Of a stretch of 64,000 bases of DNA, positions 1-7,648 are shown piece after piece. Each line of letters opens with the position of its first letter. The first letter of the stretch is position 1. The translations under genes were made by a program, and so were the position numbers. Source of the stretch: Pseudomonas fluorescens (GTDB lineage Bacteria > Pseudomonadota > Gammaproteobacteria > Pseudomonadales > Pseudomonadaceae); NCBI RefSeq assembly GCF_902498195.1, contig NZ_CABVIY010000007.1, positions 124,001 to 188,000 of the forward strand. Reading direction: 5' to 3'. The notes beneath the pieces are model-generated. The model saw only the letters and a program-made list of their open reading frames with translations, did no database searches and was not told where the DNA came from.

Positions 1-165
1 GTAAGCCTGGTGCTGTACCGTTACGCGTTTGATTTGCCCTGGCATCCGCATCCGTGGCTGCTGGTGCTGCCGTTGATTGGGGCAGTGCTGATTGGTGGTG
101 CCGGCGTGTTTGGCACCCGTCGCGCATTGAATGCCAGCCCGCTGACGGTCCTGCGCGAGGGCTGA
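1..165 (+). CDS. ABC transporter permease, FtsX family (C-terminal fragment)
   Basis: Only the last 54 codons are present; the gene begins before the window. The fragment has one clear hydrophobic helix (about residues 19-38, LLVLPLIGAVLIGGAGVFG) followed by the short cytoplasmic tail ending SPLTVLREG. That tail is typical of YbbP/MacB-like FtsX permeases, where the last transmembrane helix is followed by a P-x-x-x-L-R motif. This family exports or moves lipophilic substrates with an ATP-binding partner, which would lie upstream. It is convergent with greB, and a long hairpin lies between them. Family assignment is good; the substrate is unknown. Confidence 0.7.
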   Translation, partial: VSLVLYRYAFDLPWHPHPWLLVLPLIGAVLIGGAGVFGTRRALNASPLTVLREG

Positions 166-173
166 TGTGACCT

Positions 174-209
174 GCACCGCGCTCACCACCCCTGGGTGGA
201 GCGCGGTGC
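174..209. terminator. Hairpin between convergent permease and greB genes
   Basis: A 10-bp outer stem (174-183 with 200-209) continues as a 5-bp inner stem (186-190 with 195-199) after a 2-nt bulge. There is no T-run on either side, so it may be a transcription-blocking or RNA-stabilising hairpin and not a classical intrinsic terminator. Confidence 0.4.
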
Positions 210-228
210 GGGGCTCGCAATGACTCGC

Positions 229-702
229 CTATTGCTCGTAACGGATCTCGTTGATCCACCACAGCGTCTCGCCGCCAGGGGTTTGCACAACGGCTTCGTC
301 ACCGACCTCTTTCTTCAAGAGCGCACGGGCCATCGGCGAATCGATCGAGATGTAATCGTTGCGACCGTAGATTTCGTCATAGCCCACGACCCGAAACTTC
401 TTGGTGTCCCCCGCCTCGTTTTCGATCTCGACCCACGCGCCGAAAAACACCCTGCCTTCCTGTTCAGGCGAATAGGCAACGACCCGGACATCCTCAAGTC
501 GCTTGCGCAGATAACGCACCCGTCGATCGATTTCCCGCAGCAGTTTTTTGTTGTACTGGTAGTCGGCATTTTCGCTTCGATCACCGAGGGATGCTGCCCA
601 GGTCACCTTGCGCGTGGTGTCAGGACGTTTTTCTCGCCAAAGGTAGTCGAGCTCTTGCTTGAGAGCCTCATGACCTTCCTTTGTGATGATGTTCGTACTC
701 AA
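229..702 (-). CDS. greB: Transcription elongation factor GreB
   Basis: GreB rescues backtracked RNA polymerase by stimulating cleavage of the 3' end of the transcript through the secondary channel. The protein has the N-terminal coiled coil with the conserved segment AASLGDRSENADYQYNKK, where the acidic tip residues sit, and the C-terminal FKBP-like domain with GYDEIYGRNDYISIDSP and ARALLKKEVGD. I chose the TTG at 702 as start (157 residues) because it begins at the same point as E. coli GreB; a GTGGGA sequence lies upstream. A second in-frame TTG at 735 would add 11 residues that do not match the family. Identity is near certain; the start is an inference. Confidence 0.93.
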   Translation of the reverse strand: MSTNIITKEGHEALKQELDYLWREKRPDTTRKVTWAASLGDRSENADYQYNKKLLREIDRRVRYLRKRLEDVRVVAYSPEQEGRVFFGAWVEIENEAGDTKKFRVVGYDEIYGRNDYISIDSPMARALLKKEVGDEAVVQTPGGETLWWINEIRYEQ

Positions 703-774
703 GACGCAGTTCCCACTGATGATTGTCTGCGCCAAGGCTATATCGGGTGACGACCCTGAAGCCAGCGCGACGCG

Positions 775-2022
775 TCAGCGACTCGCATTCGACAGGGTCC
801 CCGCCTCGTCCAGCACCTGCAGCATGACCTGAGACTGCCATTCGAAGTATGGATTGTAGGTCAGCCGGGAGAACACCTTGCCAGGTTCGCGATAGCCCCA
901 GTCCGAATACCATACGGGTTCACCATCCAGGCATTTCTGCATGTCGGCGCTGTCCTGGCCATTCCAGCAGATGCGCTGCGCCCCATCCTGGCCGTACAGG
1001 CGATTGTCCGGCGAGAACAACAGGCCCATGTGTGAGAACTGGGCAATGCGGTATTGCGGCAGATAGTCACTGCGCGCCAACACCCGCGAGCTGTTTGCGG
1101 GCTGCACCCTGTTATCGCCGAACCAGACCAGGCGACTCGCCGAATGAACGAAGCGCTGATTGAAATAGTCATGCACATAGTTCGAGTCCACCACTGAATC
1201 ATGTTCAGTGATCGCAATGAACACTGGCTTGTCATAGGTGCGCTGATCCAGCCGTTTCTGGGCCAGCCGCGAGCTGCGGTAGAACTGGGCGAAACCGTTG
1301 GTGGGCACATTCATGTAGCGCACCGGCGTCTGCATGGGTCGGCGCGGGTCTTCGGGATCGGCCAGCCATGGCCGCAACCAGCCGATGTATTGAGTGGCCC
1401 AGGCGTAGGTGCTGCTGGTGCGAAAGGCTGGCGAAAACAGCAGCAGCCCGGCGATTTCCTCATGCTCGTACGCATACTCCAGCACCAGATTGGCACCGGT
1501 GGAAAAGCCCCCCAGATACACCTTAGGTACGTCCCGACTCAATACCTCGGTCTGTTCGCGCACCACTTGCTGCCACTGTTCCAGTGACACATCGAGCATG
1601 TCTCGCGGATGAGTGCCATGCCCAGGCAGCAACACGGTGCGCACCAGGAAGCCCTCCGCTGCCAGGCGCTGGCCCACGTCATTGAACGACCAGGGCGAAT
1701 CGCCAAGACCATGTACCAACAGGATGCCGCTTTTCGGCGTGCCGACCGGTCGCCATTCATGTGGTGCATTCCATGTGATCTCGGCGACGTGATCGTCGGT
1801 CTGGAAGGTTCGGTGTTGCTGCAACCATTTGACGGTCTGCTGCCGATAATCGGCGAAGGACTGCTGTCCCAGCGGCGCTTGCGGCGTGGCACAGGCTGTC
1901 ATCGTAAACAACGACAGGAGCAAGGCGAGGCATGGTTTGACCAAGGACGGGACACTCCGCAAGCACTGTGAGGGTGTGCCCCGCGGCTGGTTGAACGTGC
2001 GGGGCGACGCCCAGCTTGCCAT
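775..2022 (-). CDS. Alpha/beta-hydrolase, probable lipoprotein
   Basis: A serine hydrolase of the alpha/beta fold. Counted from the ATG at 2022 (415 residues), it has a hydrophobic N-terminal segment ending in a lipobox-like MTAC with Cys44. An oxyanion HG pair lies at 104-105 and the nucleophile elbow GFSTG at 172-176 (Ser174); an acidic and a His residue of the triad can be placed in the C-terminal half (TEHDS, FSHMG). The protein is therefore probably anchored to a membrane facing the periplasm. A TTG at 1944, with GGAG upstream, would give a more normal signal peptide starting LVKPCLALLL, so the first 26 residues are doubtful. The fold resembles monoacylglycerol-lipase-like hydrolases; the substrate is unknown. 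Confidence 0.75.
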   Translation of the reverse strand: MASWASPRTFNQPRGTPSQCLRSVPSLVKPCLALLLSLFTMTACATPQAPLGQQSFADYRQQTVKWLQQHRTFQTDDHVAEITWNAPHEWRPVGTPKSGILLVHGLGDSPWSFNDVGQRLAAEGFLVRTVLLPGHGTHPRDMLDVSLEQWQQVVREQTEVLSRDVPKVYLGGFSTGANLVLEYAYEHEEIAGLLLFSPAFRTSSTYAWATQYIGWLRPWLADPEDPRRPMQTPVRYMNVPTNGFAQFYRSSRLAQKRLDQRTYDKPVFIAITEHDSVVDSNYVHDYFNQRFVHSASRLVWFGDNRVQPANSSRVLARSDYLPQYRIAQFSHMGLLFSPDNRLYGQDGAQRICWNGQDSADMQKCLDGEPVWYSDWGYREPGKVFSRLTYNPYFEWQSQVMLQVLDEAGTLSNASR

Positions 2023-2095
2023 CTCGGTCGCGTCGGCGCCGCCATCACTATGTAGCGAAGCATTTCCACTTAGAAGCCAGGGCCAGGCATGGCCC

Positions 2096-2404
2096 CTATC
2101 GACGGGTGATCAACCCCTGGCGCGCGACACGAATCAGCTGTCGAATGACTTCAGGGGCGTCATCCGCGCTGGGCGATTGAATCACCGCCAGATCGAAACT
2201 GCCGCTGGCAAATCGCGCCAGGGATTCGCCGTCTTCGACAAACTGGATCAGGAAAGCTGCAGGCCCACCGGTACGACGCGGCCACCCATCGAGGTAACGC
2301 AAGAGTGTCGGCTGATGTTTACCGCCAAGCAGGATTTTTGGATTGCGCTGGGTGAGATGTGCCGTGATCGGCGCGGGACGTACAACTGGGCTTAGTGCAT
2401 TCAT
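2096..2404 (-). CDS. Small conserved hypothetical protein
   Basis: An ORF of 102 residues from the ATG at 2404; a TTG at 2425 would add seven. I do not recognise a catalytic motif. The protein is soluble, with a basic N-terminal part and a C-terminal half of predicted alternating strands and helices (AAFLIQFVEDGESL, SFDLAVIQSP, PEVIRQLIRVARQGLI). That pattern is reminiscent of the end of a Rossmann-type methyltransferase fold, but no SAM-binding motif is visible. It has Pseudomonas-like codon usage and lies upstream of, and in the same direction as, the lipoprotein hydrolase and greB. Probably real; function unknown. Confidence 0.5.
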   Translation of the reverse strand: MNALSPVVRPAPITAHLTQRNPKILLGGKHQPTLLRYLDGWPRRTGGPAAFLIQFVEDGESLARFASGSFDLAVIQSPSADDAPEVIRQLIRVARQGLITRR

Positions 2405-2680
2405 CGTGTCGTGTCTCTGCCTCAAAAGTCTGCATGGCAGGTGAGAGGCAACACCGAACCAGCGCTTTAGCGGTATTTCGAAGCCTGCTCCAGGCTTCTA
2501 TCGGCAACTGAATGAGTCACCTGGCGCCCCGCAAGTAGCTGTTTAAATCGGCGCATGAGCAGCATCCTAGAGAAGCTGACCGGAAAGTGTCAAGAATGTC
2601 GCGCAACAAAACAGGCGTACGATATGGCCAATATGGCCGCAAAAAAAATGCAACGGTCCCCGGACCTGGATAGTGCACAC
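2405..2680. other. Intergenic region without a supported gene
   Basis: It lies between two leftward genes. A short rightward ORF (2555-2788) starts here but runs through a strong terminator and resembles nothing, so I do not call it. The region probably holds the leader of the 2096-2404 gene. Confidence 0.5.
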
Positions 2681-2720
2681 AAAAAAATGCCCATATCTTG
2701 CGATACGGGCATTTCTTTTA
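2681..2720 (-). terminator. Intrinsic terminator of the glycine-zipper gene
   Basis: An 8-bp stem (2685-2692 with 2707-2714) is followed on the minus strand by seven T residues. A shorter T-rich tract on the plus side makes it possibly bidirectional. Confidence 0.75.
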
Positions 2721-2781
2721 CCGGTCAGCTAACTGCCGGTTTTTCACTCAGGCTCATCGAGCCAGACCAGGTCGATCAGGA

Positions 2782-3150
2782 TCAGTGACGCTTGTGACCT
2801 TTGGCCAGGTTGCTACCCACGCCGCCGCCCAGTGCGCCACCCAGGCCTGCGCCGATGGTGGAGCCGGTCTTGCCGCCCAGGCTGTTACCGATGACCGAAC
2901 CGCCAGCAGCACCCACACCACCGCCGATCGCAGCGCTGGTACGGTGGCCTTTTTTAGCGGCAACCGCACTGCCCGCTGCGCCCGCGACACCCGCGCCAAT
3001 CGCGGCCCCGGTGCTGCCGCCCATGCTCTGGCCCACGACATTACCCAGCGCGCCGCCCAAACCACCACCAATGGCGGCCGTGCCGTCGCCAGCCATTGCA
3101 CCTTGAGCAACCAGAAGACCCAGAACCAAAGCAGGCAGTGTGAAACGCAT
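2782..3150 (-). CDS. Glycine-zipper envelope protein
   Basis: A secreted or membrane-inserted small protein of 122 residues. A signal peptide covers residues 1-20 with cleavage after AMA. The rest is a long run of glycine-zipper helices (GGGLGGALG, GAAIGAGVAGAAG, GGGVGAAGG, GAGLGGALGGGVG) ending in a basic GHKRH tail. Such proteins insert in or associate with membranes; some are stress-induced. A TGAGG ribosome site precedes the ATG and a terminator follows directly, so it is a single-gene unit. The repetitive, very GC-rich sequence also creates a long false ORF on the opposite strand. The molecular role is not known. Confidence 0.75.
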   Translation of the reverse strand: MRFTLPALVLGLLVAQGAMAGDGTAAIGGGLGGALGNVVGQSMGGSTGAAIGAGVAGAAGSAVAAKKGHRTSAAIGGGVGAAGGSVIGNSLGGKTGSTIGAGLGGALGGGVGSNLAKGHKRH

Positions 3151-3292
3151 GACAAAAACCTCAAAAAAGTGATGAAAATCAGTAGGGTCGAGATTGAATG
3201 CTTTAGAGGAGACAAAGTCCAGACAGGCGCGCGCTCAACCTCGTTATTGGCGACGGTTGGACAGCTTTTACGGAAAAGGTTTTATCGCAGGC

Positions 3293-3390
3293 AAAAAAAA
3301 GCCCGCTGGGGAACGGGCAGGGTGTTGCTTTCTAACGGATGAGTTGAGCCTACGTAGGGCCTTGTGAAAACTTTGTGAAAACCATTCTGT
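3293..3390 (-). ncRNA. Candidate small RNA ending at a terminator
   Basis: The minus strand from about 3390 to 3293 ends in a perfect intrinsic terminator: 6-bp GC stem 3301-3306 with 3313-3318, then eight Ts. It contains no ORF with a ribosome site. The only upstream coding gene already has its own terminator at 3436-3461. A TATTTA box lies near 3395-3400 but the matching -35 is poor. The 5' end and existence of the RNA are inference. Confidence 0.22.
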
Positions 3391-3435
3391 TTAAATATTC
3401 GTTCACACAACGCCAAAGGCAAAAAACCCGGGCAC

Positions 3436-3461
3436 AAAAAACCCCGCTCGATGACGGGGTT
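3436..3461 (-). terminator. Intrinsic terminator
   Basis: Stem 3440-3446 with 3455-3461 (AACCCCG/CGGGGTT), followed on the minus strand by a T-rich tract. It directly follows the small CDS at 3476-3664. Confidence 0.75.
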
Positions 3462-3475
3462 CATACGCTGGCCCA

Positions 3476-3664
3476 TTACTTCCTGATCGGCGCCGTCACC
3501 TTGGGCAGAAACTTCCCTTTCTGCACTCGGCAGGCCCTGGTCTTGATCTTGTCGACCTCAGTCTGATCTTCGCCGAAGCTGGCAACGTACGCAGTCTGTC
3601 CACACTGTACGCAATTGTTGATCGGAAACTCTGCACCGTCGTCCTCGATATACGGATCAGCCAT
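3476..3664 (-). CDS. Small conserved hypothetical protein with CxxC
   Basis: A 62-residue protein starting MADPYIEDDG at the ATG at 3664, preceded by a GAAGAG ribosome site. It has a C-V-Q-C pair, a third Cys further on (TRACRVQ) and an acidic N-terminus, so it may bind a metal, but a fourth ligand is not obvious. The gene is followed at once by an intrinsic terminator and lies 149 bp downstream of the YbjQ-like gene in the same direction. The longer ORF that extends upstream to 3736 has no ribosome site. Function unknown. Confidence 0.55.
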   Translation of the reverse strand: MADPYIEDDGAEFPINNCVQCGQTAYVASFGEDQTEVDKIKTRACRVQKGKFLPKVTAPIRK

Positions 3665-3813
3665 CTCTTCACCCCATCCCAGAAAGCGGGATCGACACCG
3701 GCAAGACCCCTTTGCCGAAAAAATATCGATCACCAAGGATTTCGAGACTAGCCGGTCACGACTGGACTTGTCGTTCAGTTTGCCGAACGCCCGACGAATG
3801 GCCCGCCTCCCGC

Positions 3814-4134
3814 TTACCTCAGCTTGACCGCCGTTCCTGTCACAAACACCACGACCATTCCGCCCTTCCCGGCCGGCATGCTGATTTCGAAATCCAGCCC
3901 CACCACCGCGTCCGCCTGAAGTGCCCGCGCCCGCTCCTTGATCTCGTCAGTGGCCTGGATACGCGCCTCTTTCAACGCTCGCTCCAGCGTCTGCGAGCGC
4001 CCACCGAAAAAGTCCCGCATACCGGCGAAGACATCACGGATCACATTGACGCCCTGTACCGATTCGGCACTGACAATGTCCAGGTAGGCCGTGATTTGTC
4101 GGCCTTCGATAGCGTGGGTCGTGGTGGTGATCAT
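3814..4134 (-). CDS. YbjQ/UPF0145 family protein
   Basis: A 106-residue protein of the YbjQ family, small proteins that form pentameric rings and have been called heavy-metal-binding. Recognisable segments are the N-terminal ITTTTHAIEGRQI, the central GGRSQTLERALKEAR and the ADAVVGLDFEI strand. The ATG at 4134 has an AAGGA ribosome site. It lies upstream of the small CxxC gene and may be co-transcribed with it. The biochemical function of the family is not settled. Confidence 0.8.
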   Translation of the reverse strand: MITTTTHAIEGRQITAYLDIVSAESVQGVNVIRDVFAGMRDFFGGRSQTLERALKEARIQATDEIKERARALQADAVVGLDFEISMPAGKGGMVVVFVTGTAVKLR

Positions 4135-4330
4135 TGCAGGTCCTTGTTGTTGAGAATGTGAGCCGGCGCATCAACTGCCGACAACCTAACGGCATCGCTG
4201 GCCGAGTTGCAAACCCGATGGACGCCTCCAGACATCTGGCTCTCCAGCGATGCTTCCCACAGCCCCACCCCATCGTCCTGCGTCAAATTCAGAAACGTCT
4301 TTGCACACGTAAAAAAGAAGTGCCAGAAAC

Positions 4331-4370
4331 AACAAAACCCCTGGCTTCTTTCGAAACCAGGGGTTTTGTT
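4331..4370. terminator. Strong bidirectional terminator after tRNA-Ser
   Basis: A 14-bp perfect stem (4331-4344 with 4357-4370) has an ACAAAACCCC arm that supplies T-rich ends in both directions. It ends the tRNA-Ser transcript on the minus strand. Confidence 0.8.
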
Positions 4371-4381
4371 TACTTCGAATG

Positions 4382-4471
4382 TGGCGGTGAAGGAGAGATT
4401 CGAACTCTCGATACAGTTTCCTGTATACACACTTTCCAGGCGTGCTCCTTAAGCCACTCGGACACTTCACC
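4382..4471 (-). tRNA. tRNA-Ser (anticodon GGA)
   Basis: A 90-nt class II tRNA with CCA encoded (4382-4384). The acceptor stem GGTGAAG pairs with CTTCACC, the anticodon loop reads CTGGAAA (anticodon GGA, codons UCC/UCU), there is a long variable arm (GTATACAGGAAACTGTAT), and the T-loop is GTTCGAATC. It is followed by a strong terminator. Confidence 0.95.
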
Positions 4472-4779
4472 GTATCTCTTCAAACATGTTCTGTCTGTCG
4501 AGGCGCGCTAATGTAGTCGAAAGCTTTTCTGATGGCAAACATTTTTTTCAGAATTTTCATGCGCTTAACTCTGTTAGCCGATTCGGGCTGGTTCAGCTGA
4601 TGGCAAACCGGCCAATCTCTGGCTCCCCACACGCCTCTATATAGAGAGCAATGCGCCGCTGGCGTGGCGGGCAACGCCTGGCGCGCGGGCAAAGGGTGAC
4701 TGGCGGGTCAGTCATGGCGCTTTACCTGGCCTGTGGCGGTGGGTAACTTCTGCCCAACTTTATTGAAAGGAATGGCGTC
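4472..4779. other. Intergenic region between tRNA-Ser and crotonase gene
   Basis: About 300 bp of divergent promoter space. A small palindrome CTCTATATAGAG lies at 4635-4646. No ORF with a ribosome site and no other structure is visible. Confidence 0.4.
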
Positions 4780-5469
4780 ATGAGTGAGTTGATTTCCTAC
4801 CATCTCGAAGACGGTATCGCGACCCTGACCCTGAGCAACGGCAAGGTCAATGCCATCTCTCCGGACGTGATTGCTGCCTTCAACGCCGCGCTGGATCAGG
4901 CGGTGACTGACCGCGCGGTGGTGATCATTACCGGCCAGCCCGGGATTCTCTCGGGGGGTTACGATCTGAAAGTCATGACCTCCGGCCCTAAAGAAGCCGT
5001 GGCGCTAGTGACGTCCGGCTCGACGCTGGCCCGCCGTCTGTTGTCGCACCCGTTTCCGGTGATCGTGGCGTGCCCCGGCCATGCGGTGGCCAAGGGTGCA
5101 TTCCTGCTGTTGTCCGCCGATTACCGGATTGGTGTCGACGGCCCGTTCAGCATCGGCCTGAACGAAGTGCAGATCGGCATGACCATGCACCACGCCGGAA
5201 TCGAGCTGGCCCGTGATCGCCTGCGCAAGTCGGCGTTCCACCGCTCGGTCATCAACGGTGAAATGTTCAACCCGCAGAGCGCCGTGGATGCCGGCTTCCT
5301 CGACGCAGTCGTATCGGCCGAAGAGTTGCAAGGTGCGGCGCTGGCGGCGGCGCGTCAGTTGAAGAAGATCAACATGACCGCCCACAAGAACACCAAGTTG
5401 AAAGTACGCAAGGCGCTGCTGGAAACCCTGGACAACGCGATCATCCAGGATCAGGAGCATTTGGTTTAA
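4780..5469 (+). CDS. Crotonase/enoyl-CoA hydratase family protein
   Basis: A 229-residue crotonase-fold protein, the short single-domain size of enoyl-CoA hydratases. The N-terminal strand LEDGIATLTLSN, the CoA-binding GGYDLKVM segment and the EVQIGM segment with the second catalytic-type Glu are visible. The first catalytic Glu of classical hydratases (in GGGCEL) is replaced by KGAFLLL, so it may not be a true hydratase; other acyl-CoA chemistry such as isomerisation or hydrolysis is possible. AAAGGA precedes the ATG and an intrinsic terminator follows, so it is monocistronic. Confidence 0.82.
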   Translation: MSELISYHLEDGIATLTLSNGKVNAISPDVIAAFNAALDQAVTDRAVVIITGQPGILSGGYDLKVMTSGPKEAVALVTSGSTLARRLLSHPFPVIVACPGHAVAKGAFLLLSADYRIGVDGPFSIGLNEVQIGMTMHHAGIELARDRLRKSAFHRSVINGEMFNPQSAVDAGFLDAVVSAEELQGAALAAARQLKKINMTAHKNTKLKVRKALLETLDNAIIQDQEHLV

Positions 5470-5488
5470 GCCCCGACCTGCTACAACG

Positions 5489-5520
5489 AAAAGCCCGACC
5501 GTCGTGTCGGGCTTTTTCTT
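5489..5520 (+). terminator. Intrinsic terminator of crotonase gene
   Basis: A 9-bp stem (5491-5499 with 5506-5514) followed by TTTTTCTT. Confidence 0.85.
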
Positions 5521-5683
5521 ACGATCCCTGTGGAAAAGTCCGTGACCGCTCTAGCACGCATCTGACCCATCAGTCGGAAACATATACTTAAACATCGGCC
5601 ATCTCCCGCTACCTTAGCGGCAATTGCCGAAAACAGTGCACATCCGTACACTGCGCCACCTTTTGTCCCGGTGGGGCCCGAAA

Positions 5684-6406
5684 ATGCTGTTTGTTTTACG
5701 TATGTCATTGATGGGCTTGCACTTTATGGTGGCAGGTGTGCTGGGCGTGCTGTTGGGCCTGTGCCGCCCGTTCAACCCGGACAACAGTCGCCTGTGCGCG
5801 CGTCTCTATGCCTGGCCGGCCATGTGCATTCTGCGCTTGCGGGTGAAGGCCGACGTCGGCCCCCTGATGGATAAACCTGACAGCTGCGTCATCATCGCCA
5901 ACCACCAGTCCAACTACGATCTGTTTGTATTCGGCAATGTGGTACCCCGCCGTACCGTGTGCATCGGTAAAAAGAGCCTGAAATGGGTGCCTTTGTTCGG
6001 CCAGCTGTTCTGGTTGGCCGGGAATGTGTTGATCGACCGTGGCAATGCACAGAAGGCCCGCCAGTCGATGCTGACCACCACCCACACCCTGCAAAACCAG
6101 GACACCTCGATCTGGGTATTCCCCGAGGGCACACGCAATCTGGGTGAATCGTTGCTGCCGTTCAAGAAAGGGGCCTTCCAGATGGCTATCGCGGCCGGAG
6201 TGCCCATCGTGCCGGTGTGCGTCAGCAGTTACGTCAAGCACATGCGATTGAACCGCTGGCGCAGTGGAAACATTCTGATTCGCTCATTGCCTGCGATTCC
6301 TACCGCGGGCATGAGCCTGGATGACATGCCGATGCTGATTGCCCGGTGCCAGGAACAGATGCGTGAATGCATCGAATCGATGGACCGGCAACTGCAAGCC
6401 GCTTGA
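5684..6406 (+). CDS. plsC: 1-acyl-sn-glycerol-3-phosphate acyltransferase (PlsC-like)
   Basis: It transfers an acyl group to position 2 of lysophosphatidic acid at the inner membrane, giving phosphatidic acid. At 240 residues the length matches PlsC. The N-terminus is hydrophobic (residues 4-27), the catalytic NHQSNYD lies at 73-79 (His74, Asp79), GKKSLKWVPLFGQLFW near 95-110, and the substrate motif FPEGTR at 146-151. The ATG at 5684 (GGTGGGG upstream) aligns with the start of E. coli PlsC; an in-frame TTG at 5624 is less likely. Pseudomonas has several paralogues, so this may not be the essential copy. An intrinsic terminator follows. Confidence 0.88.
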   Translation: MLFVLRMSLMGLHFMVAGVLGVLLGLCRPFNPDNSRLCARLYAWPAMCILRLRVKADVGPLMDKPDSCVIIANHQSNYDLFVFGNVVPRRTVCIGKKSLKWVPLFGQLFWLAGNVLIDRGNAQKARQSMLTTTHTLQNQDTSIWVFPEGTRNLGESLLPFKKGAFQMAIAAGVPIVPVCVSSYVKHMRLNRWRSGNILIRSLPAIPTAGMSLDDMPMLIARCQEQMRECIESMDRQLQAA

Positions 6407-6410
6407 ATGA

Positions 6411-6436
6411 AACCCGCCCTGTGCGGGTTTTCTTTT
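6411..6436 (+). terminator. Intrinsic terminator of plsC-like gene
   Basis: AACCCGC (6411-6417) pairs with GCGGGTT (6423-6429), followed by a T-rich tail. Confidence 0.8.
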
Positions 6437-6546
6437 GTCTGCGCCCGGTTGCCTGTGAACTCGGTAAATTTCACTGACTCTCAAACAGCAGACAAGGCTA
6501 AGCTGGACACTGCCTGCCACCTGCTAATAAGAAGTGAACCTGAATC

Positions 6547-7518
6547 ATGGGTAGAGTTGTTGCTGCTGCGGTTTACAGTGCTGGTAAAAAAGTCACCAAT
6601 ATCACCCTCGACGAAGGCGCAGCCTGGGCTGCAAAACCGGGACATTTTGTCTGGATCGGCCTCGAAGAGCCCGATGCCCAGGAGCTGGCCAACCTGCAAC
6701 GCCAGTTCAACCTGCACGAACTGGCCATCGAAGACGCCCTTGAAAAACACAGCCGACCCAAGCTGGAAACCTTCGGCGACGCGCTGTTCATTGTCACGTA
6801 CTCCCCGATACGGGAGGACGGCAAACTCAAGTTCATCGAAACCCATATCTTTGCCGGCAACGGCTACATCATTACCGCGCGCAACGGTCACTCGGCGTCC
6901 TACGCCTATGTCCGACAACGCTGTGAGGCGCGGCCACTGTTGCTGGAGCACGGGGAAGATTTCGTACTCTATGCCATCCTCGACTTCGTGATCGAGAACT
7001 ACCAGCCGATGGGCGAAGCCATCCATGCCGAGATCGATGAGCTGGAACGCAACGTCATGTGCGGCACGCTCAACGAGCGCGATATCCAGGACCTGCACAG
7101 CCTTCGCCGCGATGTGTTGCGCCTGCGCCGTTACGCAGCGCCGATGGTAGAGATCGGCGAAGAACTGCAAAAACTGAGCTTTCCGTTCATCGACAAGAAC
7201 ATGCGCCCGTACTTTCGCGATGTGCAGATTCATGTGACGCGGCAGATGGAGGACCTGACCACCCTGGCGGACATTGCCAGTCAGACCATCGAAGTCGGGG
7301 TGCTGCTGGAGGCGTCACGCCAGAGCGTGGTGCAGCGCAAGTTTGCTGCGTGGGCGGCGATCCTGGCGTTTCCGACGGCGGTGGCGGGGATCTACGGGAT
7401 GAACTTCCAGAACATGCCTGAACTGACCTGGCACTACGGGTATTTCGCGGTGCTGGGGTTTATTGCCGTGGGATGTGTGGGGTTGTGGGCGAGCTTCAAG
7501 AAATCGGGGTGGTTGTAG
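6547..7518 (+). CDS. corA: CorA-family magnesium/divalent cation transporter
   Basis: An inner-membrane divalent cation channel of the CorA superfamily, 323 residues, close to the family norm. The large cytoplasmic N-terminal domain (to about 260) includes the acidic/helical willow region (HAEIDELERNV). Two C-terminal transmembrane helices follow; the first ends in the selectivity signature YGMNF (GMN at 284-286). The protein ends with the basic FKKSGWL tail. It could carry Mg2+, Co2+ or, as in ZntB relatives, Zn2+; the intact GMN favours Mg2+/Co2+. It is a single gene followed by a REP pair. Confidence 0.9.
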   Translation: MGRVVAAAVYSAGKKVTNITLDEGAAWAAKPGHFVWIGLEEPDAQELANLQRQFNLHELAIEDALEKHSRPKLETFGDALFIVTYSPIREDGKLKFIETHIFAGNGYIITARNGHSASYAYVRQRCEARPLLLEHGEDFVLYAILDFVIENYQPMGEAIHAEIDELERNVMCGTLNERDIQDLHSLRRDVLRLRRYAAPMVEIGEELQKLSFPFIDKNMRPYFRDVQIHVTRQMEDLTTLADIASQTIEVGVLLEASRQSVVQRKFAAWAAILAFPTAVAGIYGMNFQNMPELTWHYGYFAVLGFIAVGCVGLWASFKKSGWL

Positions 7519-7538
7519 GAGCGAGTTCGCACTTCTTT

Positions 7539-7623
7539 GTAGGAGCTGTCGAGTGCAACGAGGCTGCGATCTTTTGATTTTTATAAAGCAAATCAAAAGA
7601 TCGCAGCCTTCGGCAGTTCCTAC
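7539..7623. repeat. REP family A inverted pair (copy A1)
   Basis: Two head-to-head copies of the element beginning GTAGGAGCTG and ending GATCTTTTGAT, separated by a short AT-rich spacer. An extra truncated copy (GTAGGAGCGAG) precedes it at 7514. It lies between the convergent corA and amidotransferase genes and probably forms a long RNA hairpin. Confidence 0.85.
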
Positions 7624-7648
7624 ACCAGACCGAGCCCAACTATCAGGC

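Larger units (their letters stand above)
3151..3475. other. Intergenic region with two leftward terminators
   Basis: It contains the promoter area of the glycine-zipper gene (about 3160-3290) and two separate minus-strand intrinsic terminators about 120 bp apart. Only one coding gene (3476-3664) lies upstream of them, so an additional short transcript between the two is possible. Confidence 0.5.

Noticed and set aside
2555..2788. Rightward 77-codon ORF near the glycine-zipper gene
   Set aside because: It runs through a strong terminator hairpin and into the 3' end of the opposite gene; no ribosome site.
2782..3106. Tandem repeat array in the glycine-zipper gene
   Set aside because: The DNA repetition follows from the Gly-Ala-rich zipper codons; units are irregular, so it is not a separate repeat element.
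4405..4430. TGTATACA-like sequence resembling the purine operator
   Set aside because: It lies inside the variable arm of tRNA-Ser and is explained by the tRNA structure.
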